NCBI RefSeq assembly: GCF_037892605.1 | Contig: NZ_JBBKTU010000001.1 | Coordinates: forward strand, 1,488,001-1,552,000 | Source of the DNA: Lacibacter sp. H407 | GTDB lineage: Bacteria > Bacteroidota > Bacteroidia > Chitinophagales > Chitinophagaceae | DNA length: 64,000 nt | Reading direction: 5' to 3' | Shown here: piece after piece, positions 15,625 to 23,506 of the stretch | How positions within the stretch are numbered: position 1 is the stretch's first letter | Layout: every line of letters begins with the position of its first letter | Notes under the pieces: model-generated | Databases searched by the model: none | What the model was told of the DNA's origin: nothing | What the model saw: only the letters and a program-made list of their open reading frames with translations | Made by a program: the position numbers and the translations under genes

Positions 15625-16763
15625 TATCCAATCGCTTTCGCAAGATCTTCAATCAGATCATCTGCATCTTCAATACCAACACTCAAACGGATCAGCGAAT
15701 CGTGCAAGCCATCTTTGATTCGTTTTTCTCTTGGAATAGAGGCATGCGTCATGCTTGCCGGATGATTGATGAGACTTTCCACGCCTCCTAAACTTTCAGC
15801 CAATGCAAATAAATGTGTGGATGATAATACACGTCTTGCTTCTTCAATACTATCGTCTTTCAATTCAAAACTGATCATACCGCCAAAGTCACGCATTTGT
15901 GCTTTCGCAATTTCATGCCCGGGATGATCAGTAAAGCCAGGCCAATATACTTTCGCCACTTTTGGATTTGCTTTTAACCAATGTGCAATTTTTGCACCGT
16001 TGGCACAATGCGCTCTCATACGTACCGCCAAGGTTTTAATACCACGCAACACCAGAAAACAATCCATTGGTCCGGGAACTGCACCGGAGCTTTTTTGAAT
16101 GAAGTATAATTTTTCACGCAATTCTTTATCATTCATGACCAAACAACCTTGTATTACATCACTATGGCCTCCGAGATATTTTGTAGCGGAGTGCATCACA
16201 ATGTCAGCACCAAGATCTAACGGGTTTTGTAAATAGGGAGAAGCAAAGGTGTTGTCAACACAAAGCAATGCACCCGCTTCTTTTGCAATTACGGAAACCG
16301 CTTTGATGTCGGTAATATTCATCAACGGATTGGTAGGTGTTTCAAGCCAGATGAGTTTTGTATTAACAGTGATCGCCGCTTTTACATTATCAGGATTGGT
16401 GGTATCCACATAAATAAACTTCAACCCGAATTTTTCAAATACTTTCATGAACAGGCGATACGTACCACCGTACATATCACTTGCTGCAATCACTTCATCA
16501 CCGGGAGCAAGTAATTTGATGACTGCATCAGTTGCTGCTACGCCGCTGCCAAACACTAAACCAAACTTTCCGTTTTCAATCACTGCCACTGCTTCTTCTA
16601 ATGCAAAACGGGTTGGGTTCTGACTTCTTGCATATTCAAATCCTTTGTTTACACCCGGCGCTTCCTGCACATACGTACTGGTTTGATAAATAGGTGTCAT
16701 AATTGCACCGGTTGAAGGATCGGGATGCGAACCGGCATGGATCATTTTAGTATCTAGTTTCAT
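15624..16763 (-). CDS. Cystathionine gamma-synthase/lyase family PLP enzyme
   Basis: About 379 residues from the ATG at 16763; a longer frame adds 40 residues that are not protein-like and run into the asnB end. It is a Cys/Met-metabolism PLP enzyme with SATKYLGGHSDVIQG, where the Lys of TKY forms the Schiff base, and TNPLMNITDI and YARSQNPTR earlier in the protein. Residues do not separate gamma-synthase from gamma-lyase with certainty. Three CGTCWGACG-type repeats lie directly upstream. Confidence 0.88.
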   Translation of the reverse strand: MKLDTKMIHAGSHPDPSTGAIMTPIYQTSTYVQEAPGVNKGFEYARSQNPTRFALEEAVAVIENGKFGLVFGSGVAATDAVIKLLAPGDEVIAASDMYGGTYRLFMKVFEKFGLKFIYVDTTNPDNVKAAITVNTKLIWLETPTNPLMNITDIKAVSVIAKEAGALLCVDNTFASPYLQNPLDLGADIVMHSATKYLGGHSDVIQGCLVMNDKELREKLYFIQKSSGAVPGPMDCFLVLRGIKTLAVRMRAHCANGAKIAHWLKANPKVAKVYWPGFTDHPGHEIAKAQMRDFGGMISFELKDDSIEEARRVLSSTHLFALAESLGGVESLINHPASMTHASIPREKRIKDGLHDSLIRLSVGIEDADDLIEDLAKAIG

Positions 16764-16777
16764 ATCTATATTTTTTT

Positions 16778-16829
16778 CGTCTGACAAATGAGTTGAGATG
16801 TCTGGTCCGTCAGACGAGGGCGTCAGACG
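16778..16829. repeat. Three copies of a 9-bp near-palindrome before the PLP-enzyme gene
   Basis: CGTCTGACA (16778-16786), CGTCAGACG (16808-16816) and CGTCAGACG (16821-16829). CGTCAGACG is an odd palindrome around its centre base. The first and second copies can also pair into a stem with a 22-nt loop. They fill the 86-bp gap upstream of the PLP-enzyme start and could be an operator array or an attenuator. Confidence 0.55.
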
Positions 16830-16849
16830 GGGATTGCAAAGATGAGGAA

Positions 16850-18742
16850 TTACAACAGATGCGCCGCACAGAAATAACGCCAATCATCATTCTTAACAGC
16901 ATGTGCTGATTGTGCATTCACAGGTTGCTGCAGAATTTCTTTTTTCAGGATGTTTTCTTTCACCAGTTTTTGTCGGCTGTTTTGTAAAAATTCTTTAAAA
17001 CCTACCGATTGCATCCATTGTTGCTGCGGTGGTTCATAACCGATCTTGTCGGTTCGGTAAACAATGGAAGAAGGTAGCGTCTGCTTCATACTTTCTCTTA
17101 AGATGTATTTGGTAAAACCGTTTTGCAGTTTATAATGCGAAGGCAATGAAAAAATAAACTGCACCAACTCATGCGATAAAAATGGCAAACGCACTTCCAC
17201 GCCATGTGCCATGCTGTTACGATCAGCATAACGCAGCAATTCTTCTAATCCCAGCCGCATGGTATTATAATACAGCAGATCGTTGAGCTTGCTGACAGTT
17301 GGTTTGAAAATACTTTTCTTATTAAAATTTGTTTTACGATAATTATTCGCAATGAATTTATTGTTCAGTATTTCTTTGTTGGCTTTGTTTTCTAATTGTA
17401 CTGCTGCCATTTCGGGAAACTTTGCAGCAAGTTTGTTTTTCCAACCCCAATCAACTGAAATATTGTTTTGTGCGAATGCCTTTAACTCACGACTAACGGT
17501 TGACGAATCACGACTTTTCTCCTGGAGAAACCAATGAATGTATTTATGATAACCCGCAAGTGTTTCATCTGCACCTTGTCCATCAAGAATAACTTTTACG
17601 CCCCGTTGCTTCGCAAGTTCATATACTTTGTATTGCGCATAAATACTGCTCGATTGAAATGGTTCTTCCTGCTGATGAATTAATTTTTCTATATCATTCA
17701 ATAATGTTTCTGCTGTTGGAGTAACAAAGTGTTGCTGTAGTTGAAACTGATTTGCTACCTGTTTGGCATAAGCTGTTTCATCTTTTTCAAAGCCAGGAAA
17801 CGAAGCGGTGAAGGTTTGTAATTTGGAATCTGGATTTTGGATTTTGATAATTGCAGCAATGCTTGAACTATCTAATCCGCCACTCAACGATGTACCAACT
17901 TCCACATCACTTCTCAATCTTCTTGTAACAGATGTATTGAGTAGTTGTTGAAACTGTTCAATTGCTTCAGCTTCTGTTATTGTTGATGTTGTTTCTTTAT
18001 CAAGATCCCAGTATTGCCCGATCTCATTTTTACCGGTACGCATATCCAGTTTGAGATAATGCGATTGTGGCAAGCTGCTGATGTTTTCATAAAATGTTTG
18101 CGACAGATCAGCAGGATTTTTTACCCAACCCAACCCGATATAATTGAGCAGCATGCTGTGGTTGATCTTTTTCTCTACACCTGCAGCCCAGAGAGCTTTC
18201 ATTTCACTGGCGAATAAAAACTGTTCACCATCAAAAAAATAGTAGAATGGCTTTTCACCAAAACGGTCACGTGCAGTAAACAGCGTTTGTTCCTGTTCAT
18301 CCCAAATGGCAAAGGCAAACATGCCATCGAACTGTTGAAGACATTCATCTTCCCAATGATCGTATGCAGCAAGGATCACCTCTGTATCAGAATGCGTAAA
18401 AAAAGTATAACCCTTTTGTTTTAGCTCTTCTTTCAGCTCCAGATAATTATAGATCTCTCCGTTGTAGGTAATGCTGTAACGGGCTCTTTCTCTTGGCCCT
18501 CTTTCTGTCAAACCAAAGCGTACTTCTCCTGTAAGAAAAGGGAAGTGCATCGGTTGCTTGCCGGTTTCGCTTAAATCAATAATGGCCAAGCGCCGGTGAC
18601 CAAAACCAACTGTTTTGTTTTCATTCAACCAAAAACCTTCACCATCCGGTCCACGATGCGCAATTGAATCTGTCATGGCTTTCAACCGATCTGTTGAAAC
18701 ATGATGGGGGTTTATTGAAATAATTCCGGCTATACCACACAT
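16850..18742 (-). CDS. asnB: Asparagine synthase (glutamine-hydrolysing)
   Basis: About 630 residues from the ATG at 18742. This start leaves MCGIAG at the N-terminus, so Cys2 is exposed as the amidotransferase nucleophile; the longer frame would bury it. The glutaminase domain has AHRGPDGEGF, GFGHRRLAIID and YNGEIYN. The synthase domain has the ATP loop SLSGGLDSSSIAAI and DGQGADETLAGYHKY. It makes asparagine from aspartate, glutamine and ATP, although family members can also amidate other substrates. Confidence 0.93.
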   Translation of the reverse strand: MCGIAGIISINPHHVSTDRLKAMTDSIAHRGPDGEGFWLNENKTVGFGHRRLAIIDLSETGKQPMHFPFLTGEVRFGLTERGPRERARYSITYNGEIYNYLELKEELKQKGYTFFTHSDTEVILAAYDHWEDECLQQFDGMFAFAIWDEQEQTLFTARDRFGEKPFYYFFDGEQFLFASEMKALWAAGVEKKINHSMLLNYIGLGWVKNPADLSQTFYENISSLPQSHYLKLDMRTGKNEIGQYWDLDKETTSTITEAEAIEQFQQLLNTSVTRRLRSDVEVGTSLSGGLDSSSIAAIIKIQNPDSKLQTFTASFPGFEKDETAYAKQVANQFQLQQHFVTPTAETLLNDIEKLIHQQEEPFQSSSIYAQYKVYELAKQRGVKVILDGQGADETLAGYHKYIHWFLQEKSRDSSTVSRELKAFAQNNISVDWGWKNKLAAKFPEMAAVQLENKANKEILNNKFIANNYRKTNFNKKSIFKPTVSKLNDLLYYNTMRLGLEELLRYADRNSMAHGVEVRLPFLSHELVQFIFSLPSHYKLQNGFTKYILRESMKQTLPSSIVYRTDKIGYEPPQQQWMQSVGFKEFLQNSRQKLVKENILKKEILQQPVNAQSAHAVKNDDWRYFCAAHLL

Positions 18743-18874
18743 GCTGTAAAAATCGAACATTCGATGCAGATAAACCAAAAAGAAAAACAGAGCTTGTTGT
18801 CTGCTCAACTGAAGAGTGACTGAACAACTTTGAGTACTATTTTTTTGTGATCTATCAGACGTTGCAGTTAAACA

Positions 18875-18907
18875 AATAAAAAAAGCCCTGCATTTCTACA
18901 GAGCTTT
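18875..18907 (-). terminator. Intrinsic terminator after the DUF2911 gene
   Basis: On the minus strand AAAGCTCTG (18907-18899) pairs with CAGGGCTTT (18890-18882) with one G-U pair and an 8-nt loop, followed by a T-rich tract. It lies about 70 bp after the stop of the DUF2911 gene. Confidence 0.7.
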
Positions 18908-18977
18908 ATCAACTATTTATCAAACAATTTAAATTTAGTTCACTACGTACATCGTACATCTAATATCGTACTTCCAA

Positions 18978-19550
18978 TCACCAGCTAATCGGCATCTTCA
19001 CCATCACATCATCCCAATCCATGATCAGATTAATACTTTTCTCGGTTGCCTTTTCAAACATCATCGAAAACGATTCAGTAATGTCGGCCGTTCTCGTTAC
19101 CGGACAATCAACCCGTACAACATCCTTTGCCGCATCATATTTAAATGCGCCCCACACATCGGTTTCTTTATTAATGATCACCGTCCATTTGGCCGGGCTT
19201 TCCAACGCATACATCGTGTAGCGTCCTTTCTTTACTGTTTTCCCACCCACCTTCACATCACGGAAAAATTCAATTTCGGTCGCCTCGTTTGCACCCAGTC
19301 GCCAGATCTTTCCATCTTCCACCAGTTCGCCAAAAACCTTGCGGCCACTTTTGGAGGGACGGCTGTACACAACCCTTGCGATCAACGGCTCGGTTATTTT
19401 GTTGGGTTGAATGCGAAGCACCGGATAATTCACCGGGTAATAAGACATGTCCATAGGTGATTTATCGAGCGGTGGCAATTTGGTTCCATTCTGTGCGGTT
19501 GCTGCAAAACCAATAGCCACAAAAACAAGGATCATCGATAGAAATTTCAT
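18978..19550 (-). CDS. DUF2911 domain secreted protein
   Basis: 190 residues with a signal peptide (MKFLSMILVFVAIGFAATAQ). The body matches DUF2911: VVYSRPSKSGRKVFGELV, IWRLGANEATEIEFFRDVKVGGK, KKGRYTMYALE and a closing WDDVMVKMPI. These are Bacteroidota secreted or periplasmic proteins of unknown function. It is divergent from the CoA-transferase gene and has its own terminator. Confidence 0.88.
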   Translation of the reverse strand: MKFLSMILVFVAIGFAATAQNGTKLPPLDKSPMDMSYYPVNYPVLRIQPNKITEPLIARVVYSRPSKSGRKVFGELVEDGKIWRLGANEATEIEFFRDVKVGGKTVKKGRYTMYALESPAKWTVIINKETDVWGAFKYDAAKDVVRVDCPVTRTADITESFSMMFEKATEKSINLIMDWDDVMVKMPISW

Positions 19551-19689
19551 CTCTTTTGTTGTATTTTTTGTTGAGAATAGGCCATACAGTTGTTATGACT
19601 GGGTTTGGCCTGCAATGGTTGTTTTTCGAAACGCAAATTTAGCTCAAAGATTGCTGTCCGTAATCACTAATTGTGCTGTTTGTAGGCAG

Positions 19690-19719
19690 TTGGAGCAGGT
19701 TATTGGTATTTTATTTTTG
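19690..19719 (+). promoter_or_regulatory. Candidate promoter of the CoA-transferase gene
   Basis: TTG (19690-19692), 19 bp, then TATTTTTG (19712-19719). Both elements and the spacing match the Bacteroidota primary sigma consensus TTG-N19-21-TAnnTTTG. The ATG follows 18 nt after the element. Confidence 0.55.
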
Positions 19720-19737
19720 CATTTTAATTCTTAGCAT

Positions 19738-21048
19738 ATGTACAGGCACATCCATTACCAATCAGTTGAACAGGCACTCTCCGTGATCAAAAGCGGGCAA
19801 CGGGTGTTTGTGCAGGGCAGCGCCCAAACCCCTCTTTATTTATTACGTGAGTTGGCGAAACAATCGCACCGGCTTGAAAACGTGGAGCTCGTATTTATTA
19901 CGGTGCAGGGCGACATTACCGTTGATCAGCCACAATACGAAGGTATCTTCAACATTAACTGCATGTTTGTGAGCAACAGCATCCGCAAAGCAGTGAACGA
20001 AGGCAGGGCCGATTTTATTCCTGTGTTCCTCAGCGATATTCCCGATCTGTTCAAGAAAGGATATTTGCCCATTGACGTTGCATTGGTGCATGTGTCTCCA
20101 CCCGATAAACACGGCTATTGTTCGCTGGGTGTAAGTGTTGATATTGCCCGCAGTGCTGTAAACACAGCCAAGCATATTATTGCACAGGTAAACCCCAATG
20201 TACCACGCACACATGGCGACAGTTTGATCCATACCGATCGGTTTACATCACTTGTTTATACAGAAGAACCGCTGCCGGAAGTGGATTATGGAGCAAAAGT
20301 GGGCGAAGATGAACTGAAGATCGGCAGATACATTGCCGGTATGATCGAAGATGGAAGTACGTTGCAAATGGGCATTGGTACAATTCCGGATGCTGTGTTG
20401 AAATCATTACACGATCATAAAAATCTGGGCGTGCATACTGAAATGTGCAGCGATGGTATTATTGATCTGGTTGAACGGGATGTGATCAACAACGTCAACA
20501 AAAAAATTCACCCCAACAAAACCGTAACAGGGTTTGCAGTGGGTACACGCAAGCTCTACGATTATGTAGATGATAATCCTGCATTTGTTTTTCTGGATAT
20601 TGATTATGTGAACGATCCGCATGTGATCCGTCGTAACCCAAAAGTGGTTGCGATCAACAGTGCAATTGAAGTGGATATTACTGGCCAGGTATGTGCCGAT
20701 AGTATTGGTACCACACAATACAGTGGTATTGGCGGACAAATGGATTTTATGCGTGGTGCAGCGTTGAGCGAAGGAGGCAAACCCATTATTGCACTTACAT
20801 CACGCACTGCAAAAGGCGTGAACCGTATTGTGCCATTTTTGAAACAGGGAGCCGGTGTGGTAACCACTCGTGGACACATTCATTATGTGGTAACTGAATA
20901 TGGCGTTGCACAGTTGTATGGAAAAAATTTACGTCAGCGGGCAAAAGCGTTGATTGATATTGCCCACCCCGATGACCGTGAAATGCTGGAACGTGCCTGT
21001 GTGGAACGATTCAAACAGTTCCTGGTATACGATTCTTATATTCATTAA
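19738..21048 (+). CDS. Acetyl-CoA hydrolase/transferase family protein
   Basis: 436 residues, the usual length of 4-hydroxybutyrate or butyryl CoA-transferase-type proteins. LQMGIGTIPDAVLKSL, NLGVHTEMCSDGIIDL (with the catalytic Glu region), SGIGGQMDFMRGA and VTEYGVAQLYGKNLRQRA are the family motifs. It moves CoA between short acyl groups and acetate; the exact acyl substrate is not visible. Its end overlaps the convergent ACP phosphodiesterase gene by 38 bp. Confidence 0.9.
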   Translation: MYRHIHYQSVEQALSVIKSGQRVFVQGSAQTPLYLLRELAKQSHRLENVELVFITVQGDITVDQPQYEGIFNINCMFVSNSIRKAVNEGRADFIPVFLSDIPDLFKKGYLPIDVALVHVSPPDKHGYCSLGVSVDIARSAVNTAKHIIAQVNPNVPRTHGDSLIHTDRFTSLVYTEEPLPEVDYGAKVGEDELKIGRYIAGMIEDGSTLQMGIGTIPDAVLKSLHDHKNLGVHTEMCSDGIIDLVERDVINNVNKKIHPNKTVTGFAVGTRKLYDYVDDNPAFVFLDIDYVNDPHVIRRNPKVVAINSAIEVDITGQVCADSIGTTQYSGIGGQMDFMRGAALSEGGKPIIALTSRTAKGVNRIVPFLKQGAGVVTTRGHIHYVVTEYGVAQLYGKNLRQRAKALIDIAHPDDREMLERACVERFKQFLVYDSYIH

Positions 21049-21619
21049 GCCAGATTTGTACAAAGGCCAAGAGTTCAGGAAAAAACTGTTGATAATAGTT
21101 TTGCAGCAGGTCATAATTTTCTTCAAACAAACGAAAGGCAGTAGCGCTTTCTGTTAAATATGTTGCACGGCGTACTACGCCGTGCAAACTTTTTTCAATG
21201 CCCCAGCGCTCCTGGTAATTGTAGAGCCAGTTTTGTGTTTTCATGTAAGGAAACATTCCGGCAAAGCGTTCTGGAAAAACGGCCGAGTAAGGTTCAAGAT
21301 GTTCGTAAGTAGCTGCCGCAAATTCCTGTAATGAGGAATCGGTAAAGATCGCTGGATCAGTTGCGAGATAATGATCGTACACTACATCAATAAAAGCACC
21401 TGCATATAAACGGTAATGTGGCCGGAAGATCTCTTTTGCTTCTTTGGTTACAGCGTGGTCGTCGGTAAACGTATCGATGGCACGGTGAAGATTCATCCCT
21501 TGTTGAATACCGGGCGAATAGTCGAATTTCTTTTTCCCCTTCACATAATCGCTGATCATATTGCCGACAAGTATGTCGGGCTGGTGAAACGATAGGTATG
21601 CATGGGCGAGGTAATTCAT
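21011..21619 (-). CDS. ACP phosphodiesterase (AcpH/DUF479 family)
   Basis: 202 residues beginning MNYLAHAYLSF, the characteristic start of DUF479/AcpH. GNMISDYVKGKK and GMNLHRAIDTFTDDH supply the metal-binding His and Asp residues of this HD-like fold, and FIDVVYDHYLA follows. AcpH removes the phosphopantetheine arm from acyl carrier protein. The 38-bp tail-to-tail overlap with the CoA-transferase gene places its last 12 codons antisense to it. Confidence 0.86.
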   Translation of the reverse strand: MNYLAHAYLSFHQPDILVGNMISDYVKGKKKFDYSPGIQQGMNLHRAIDTFTDDHAVTKEAKEIFRPHYRLYAGAFIDVVYDHYLATDPAIFTDSSLQEFAAATYEHLEPYSAVFPERFAGMFPYMKTQNWLYNYQERWGIEKSLHGVVRRATYLTESATAFRLFEENYDLLQNYYQQFFPELLAFVQIWLNEYKNRIPGTV

Positions 21620-21694
21620 GTAAAGTATTTTTCAAACGGCGTAAACTTTTTTGAAAACTGCCGTCTAATCCTGTTCAAACTAAATATTATAAAA

Positions 21695-22069
21695 ATGAAA
21701 TTACTCCAATTTTTATTAGCTTTTATGTTCATCGGCGTAGTTGCAAAAGCACAACCACCTGCAGATACATCAAGAGGCAGAGGTCCACGTGTAGATATGT
21801 ACAAGGATCTGAATTTGACCAAAGACCAGCAGGAAAAGGTAAAAGCTATCCAGGAAAAGCAACGGGAAGAGATGGAAGCCATTCGTAACAACAGCTCTCT
21901 TAGCCGTGAAGAGCAGCGTTCAAAGATGATGGACATGCGCAAAAAATACAGTGAGCAGATCGAAGCATTACTCACCGCAGAACAAAAAGAAAAACTGAAA
22001 GCAAAGCAGAAAGAAATGCAGGAGCAGATGCAGCAACGCAGACGAGATGGTGGACAAGGAAATAATTAA
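21695..22069 (+). CDS. Spy/CpxP-like small exported protein
   Basis: 124 residues from the ATG at 21695, chosen because a signal peptide (to about AKAQ) begins there. The mature part is almost wholly helical and rich in Gln, Lys, Glu and Met, with LNLTKDQQEKVKAI and LLTAEQKEKLKA resembling the LTxxQ motif of Spy/CpxP proteins. That suggests a periplasmic chaperone or stress role. A strong terminator starts at the stop codon. Confidence 0.75.
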   Translation: MKLLQFLLAFMFIGVVAKAQPPADTSRGRGPRVDMYKDLNLTKDQQEKVKAIQEKQREEMEAIRNNSSLSREEQRSKMMDMRKKYSEQIEALLTAEQKEKLKAKQKEMQEQMQQRRRDGGQGNN

Positions 22070-22103
22070 CAAATAACCGGCGAAAGCCGGTTATTTGTTT
22101 AAT
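22068..22103 (+). terminator. Strong hairpin terminator, possibly bidirectional
   Basis: A 14-bp perfect stem (22068-22081 with 22086-22099) closed by a GAAA tetraloop. A/T-rich flanks on both sides mean it could also stop minus-strand transcription coming from the T9SS-domain gene that ends at 22154. Confidence 0.85.
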
Positions 22104-22153
22104 GAAACGAAAGCATGTCGAACTGTAATCTTACTTCTTCTATAAATCTTTCG

Positions 22154-23284
22154 TTACTGGATTATGATCGAACTGCTTTTATTGTCTTCTTTCAATCGAT
22201 AAACCCCGGCCGGTATTGAGCCAACAGAAATTGAATGCATACCCGCAGGCAGATACTTCTGCAGCACTAATTGACCGGTATTATTATACAATTCAATCGT
22301 GCAGCTTTGTTTTAACTGAACTGAAAAGGACGTATTTCTTACAACAGGATTTGGAAAAACTGAACGATTGTTTTTTAGTCCTGTAACGATGCTGATAATT
22401 TTGCTGTAACTGCGGTTGCCATCTAAATCTACTTGTTGCAGACGATAATAGTTGTTTCCGGCAAATGGATGATTGTGTAAGAAAATGTAACTGCTTACAG
22501 TGGTACTGTTACTTGCTGCTGCCACAGTGCCAATCGTTTCCCAACTTTGACCATTTGTGCTATGTAAAACAGAATAATGATCTGTATTTTGTTCAGATGA
22601 TGTCAACCAGTTTAAACGTACTGCAGATTGGTTTTCTGGCTTAGCCGTAAAATCAATCCAGCTTACGGGAAGTGTAGATAAGGCTACATTCTGTAATTCG
22701 ATATTATCGATGAAAGCATAAACAACATCTGAACTTGTTATGCGTATTCCACGAATGCCTTTAAACTGGTTAATGCTGTTGACGTTGAAGGTTGTTAAAG
22801 ATGAAACACTTGCCGTACCTGATGTTGTTGCGCCGCTGATAGGATTTCCAGAGCCATCAAGACCGGTTATGGTTACCGTGGCATCACCACTCGCTGAACT
22901 TTGAGCATTGATGCCAATAGAAATTAAATCGAATTGTGCACTACTGTTTGCTGTAATAAAAATGCCGGAAAATAGCGGATTAGTTGTAGATGTTGATTCA
23001 TACAGGGCTACACCGTTTCCGCTGCTAACACTACCATCCCACACCTCTATATTCATCGTTGGAGCGCCATTTGTTGTTGTTAGCCGAAAATCAAATCCTT
23101 CAATATCAGCAGCGGTTATACCACTTCCTGAAGCTGAGCCGCTTGCTTTTAAGCCACCACTTACAGAGTTAAATGCAGTGGTTCCGTTAATTGGGGTTCC
23201 GGCAAACGTAATAAGAGAAAGAAAAATAAACAGGAAAGTAAAGGCTTGTGTTTTCCCTAAGGATGAATTGGATTTTGATAACAT
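22154..23284 (-). CDS. Secreted protein with type IX secretion C-terminal sorting domain
   Basis: 376 residues with an N-terminal hydrophobic signal around residues 15-30, a Ser/Gly/Thr-rich beta-type region, and a C-terminal sorting domain from about residue 305: SVFPNPVV, LYNNTGQLVLQKYL, and GVYRLKEDN close to the end. That domain sends proteins through the type IX secretion system. The middle part, SWIDFTAKPENQSAVRLNWLTSSEQN, is a frequent linker in such proteins. No enzymatic domain recognised. Confidence 0.85.
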   Translation of the reverse strand: MLSKSNSSLGKTQAFTFLFIFLSLITFAGTPINGTTAFNSVSGGLKASGSASGSGITAADIEGFDFRLTTTNGAPTMNIEVWDGSVSSGNGVALYESTSTTNPLFSGIFITANSSAQFDLISIGINAQSSASGDATVTITGLDGSGNPISGATTSGTASVSSLTTFNVNSINQFKGIRGIRITSSDVVYAFIDNIELQNVALSTLPVSWIDFTAKPENQSAVRLNWLTSSEQNTDHYSVLHSTNGQSWETIGTVAAASNSTTVSSYIFLHNHPFAGNNYYRLQQVDLDGNRSYSKIISIVTGLKNNRSVFPNPVVRNTSFSVQLKQSCTIELYNNTGQLVLQKYLPAGMHSISVGSIPAGVYRLKEDNKSSSIIIQ

Positions 23285-23310
23285 GTCAGTGAATTAAGGA
23301 TATTGATGTG

Positions 23311-23318
23311 CAAAGATA
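23311..23318 (-). promoter_or_regulatory. Candidate -7 element of the T9SS-domain gene
   Basis: Minus-strand TATCTTTG, a full match to TAnnTTTG, 26 nt upstream of the ATG. I see no good TTG at the expected -33 position. Confidence 0.35.
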
Positions 23319-23506
23319 TTTTACCGTAATTTTTTAACAGCATACGAGAGCAATAAATAATTTTTTTTATATGTATAATCTTAGGGTGTCTGTTATTTTA
23401 ACTACAAGAAACATCTGGATTGTTTGGTAGAGAGCGAAAGGTTTGTTGGCCATTGTTGGTCGTCTCTCCAATCAACAAGTAAACTGAACAGTTCTTAACT
23501 TTACAG

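Noticed and set aside
16764-16849. Possible SAM riboswitch before the Cys/Met PLP-enzyme gene
   Set aside because: The gap is only 86 bp, holds simple CGTCWGACG repeats, and lacks the core of known SAM riboswitch classes as I remember them.
18743-18808. Longer N-terminus for asnB
   Set aside because: It would bury the catalytic Cys2, which must follow the initiator Met.
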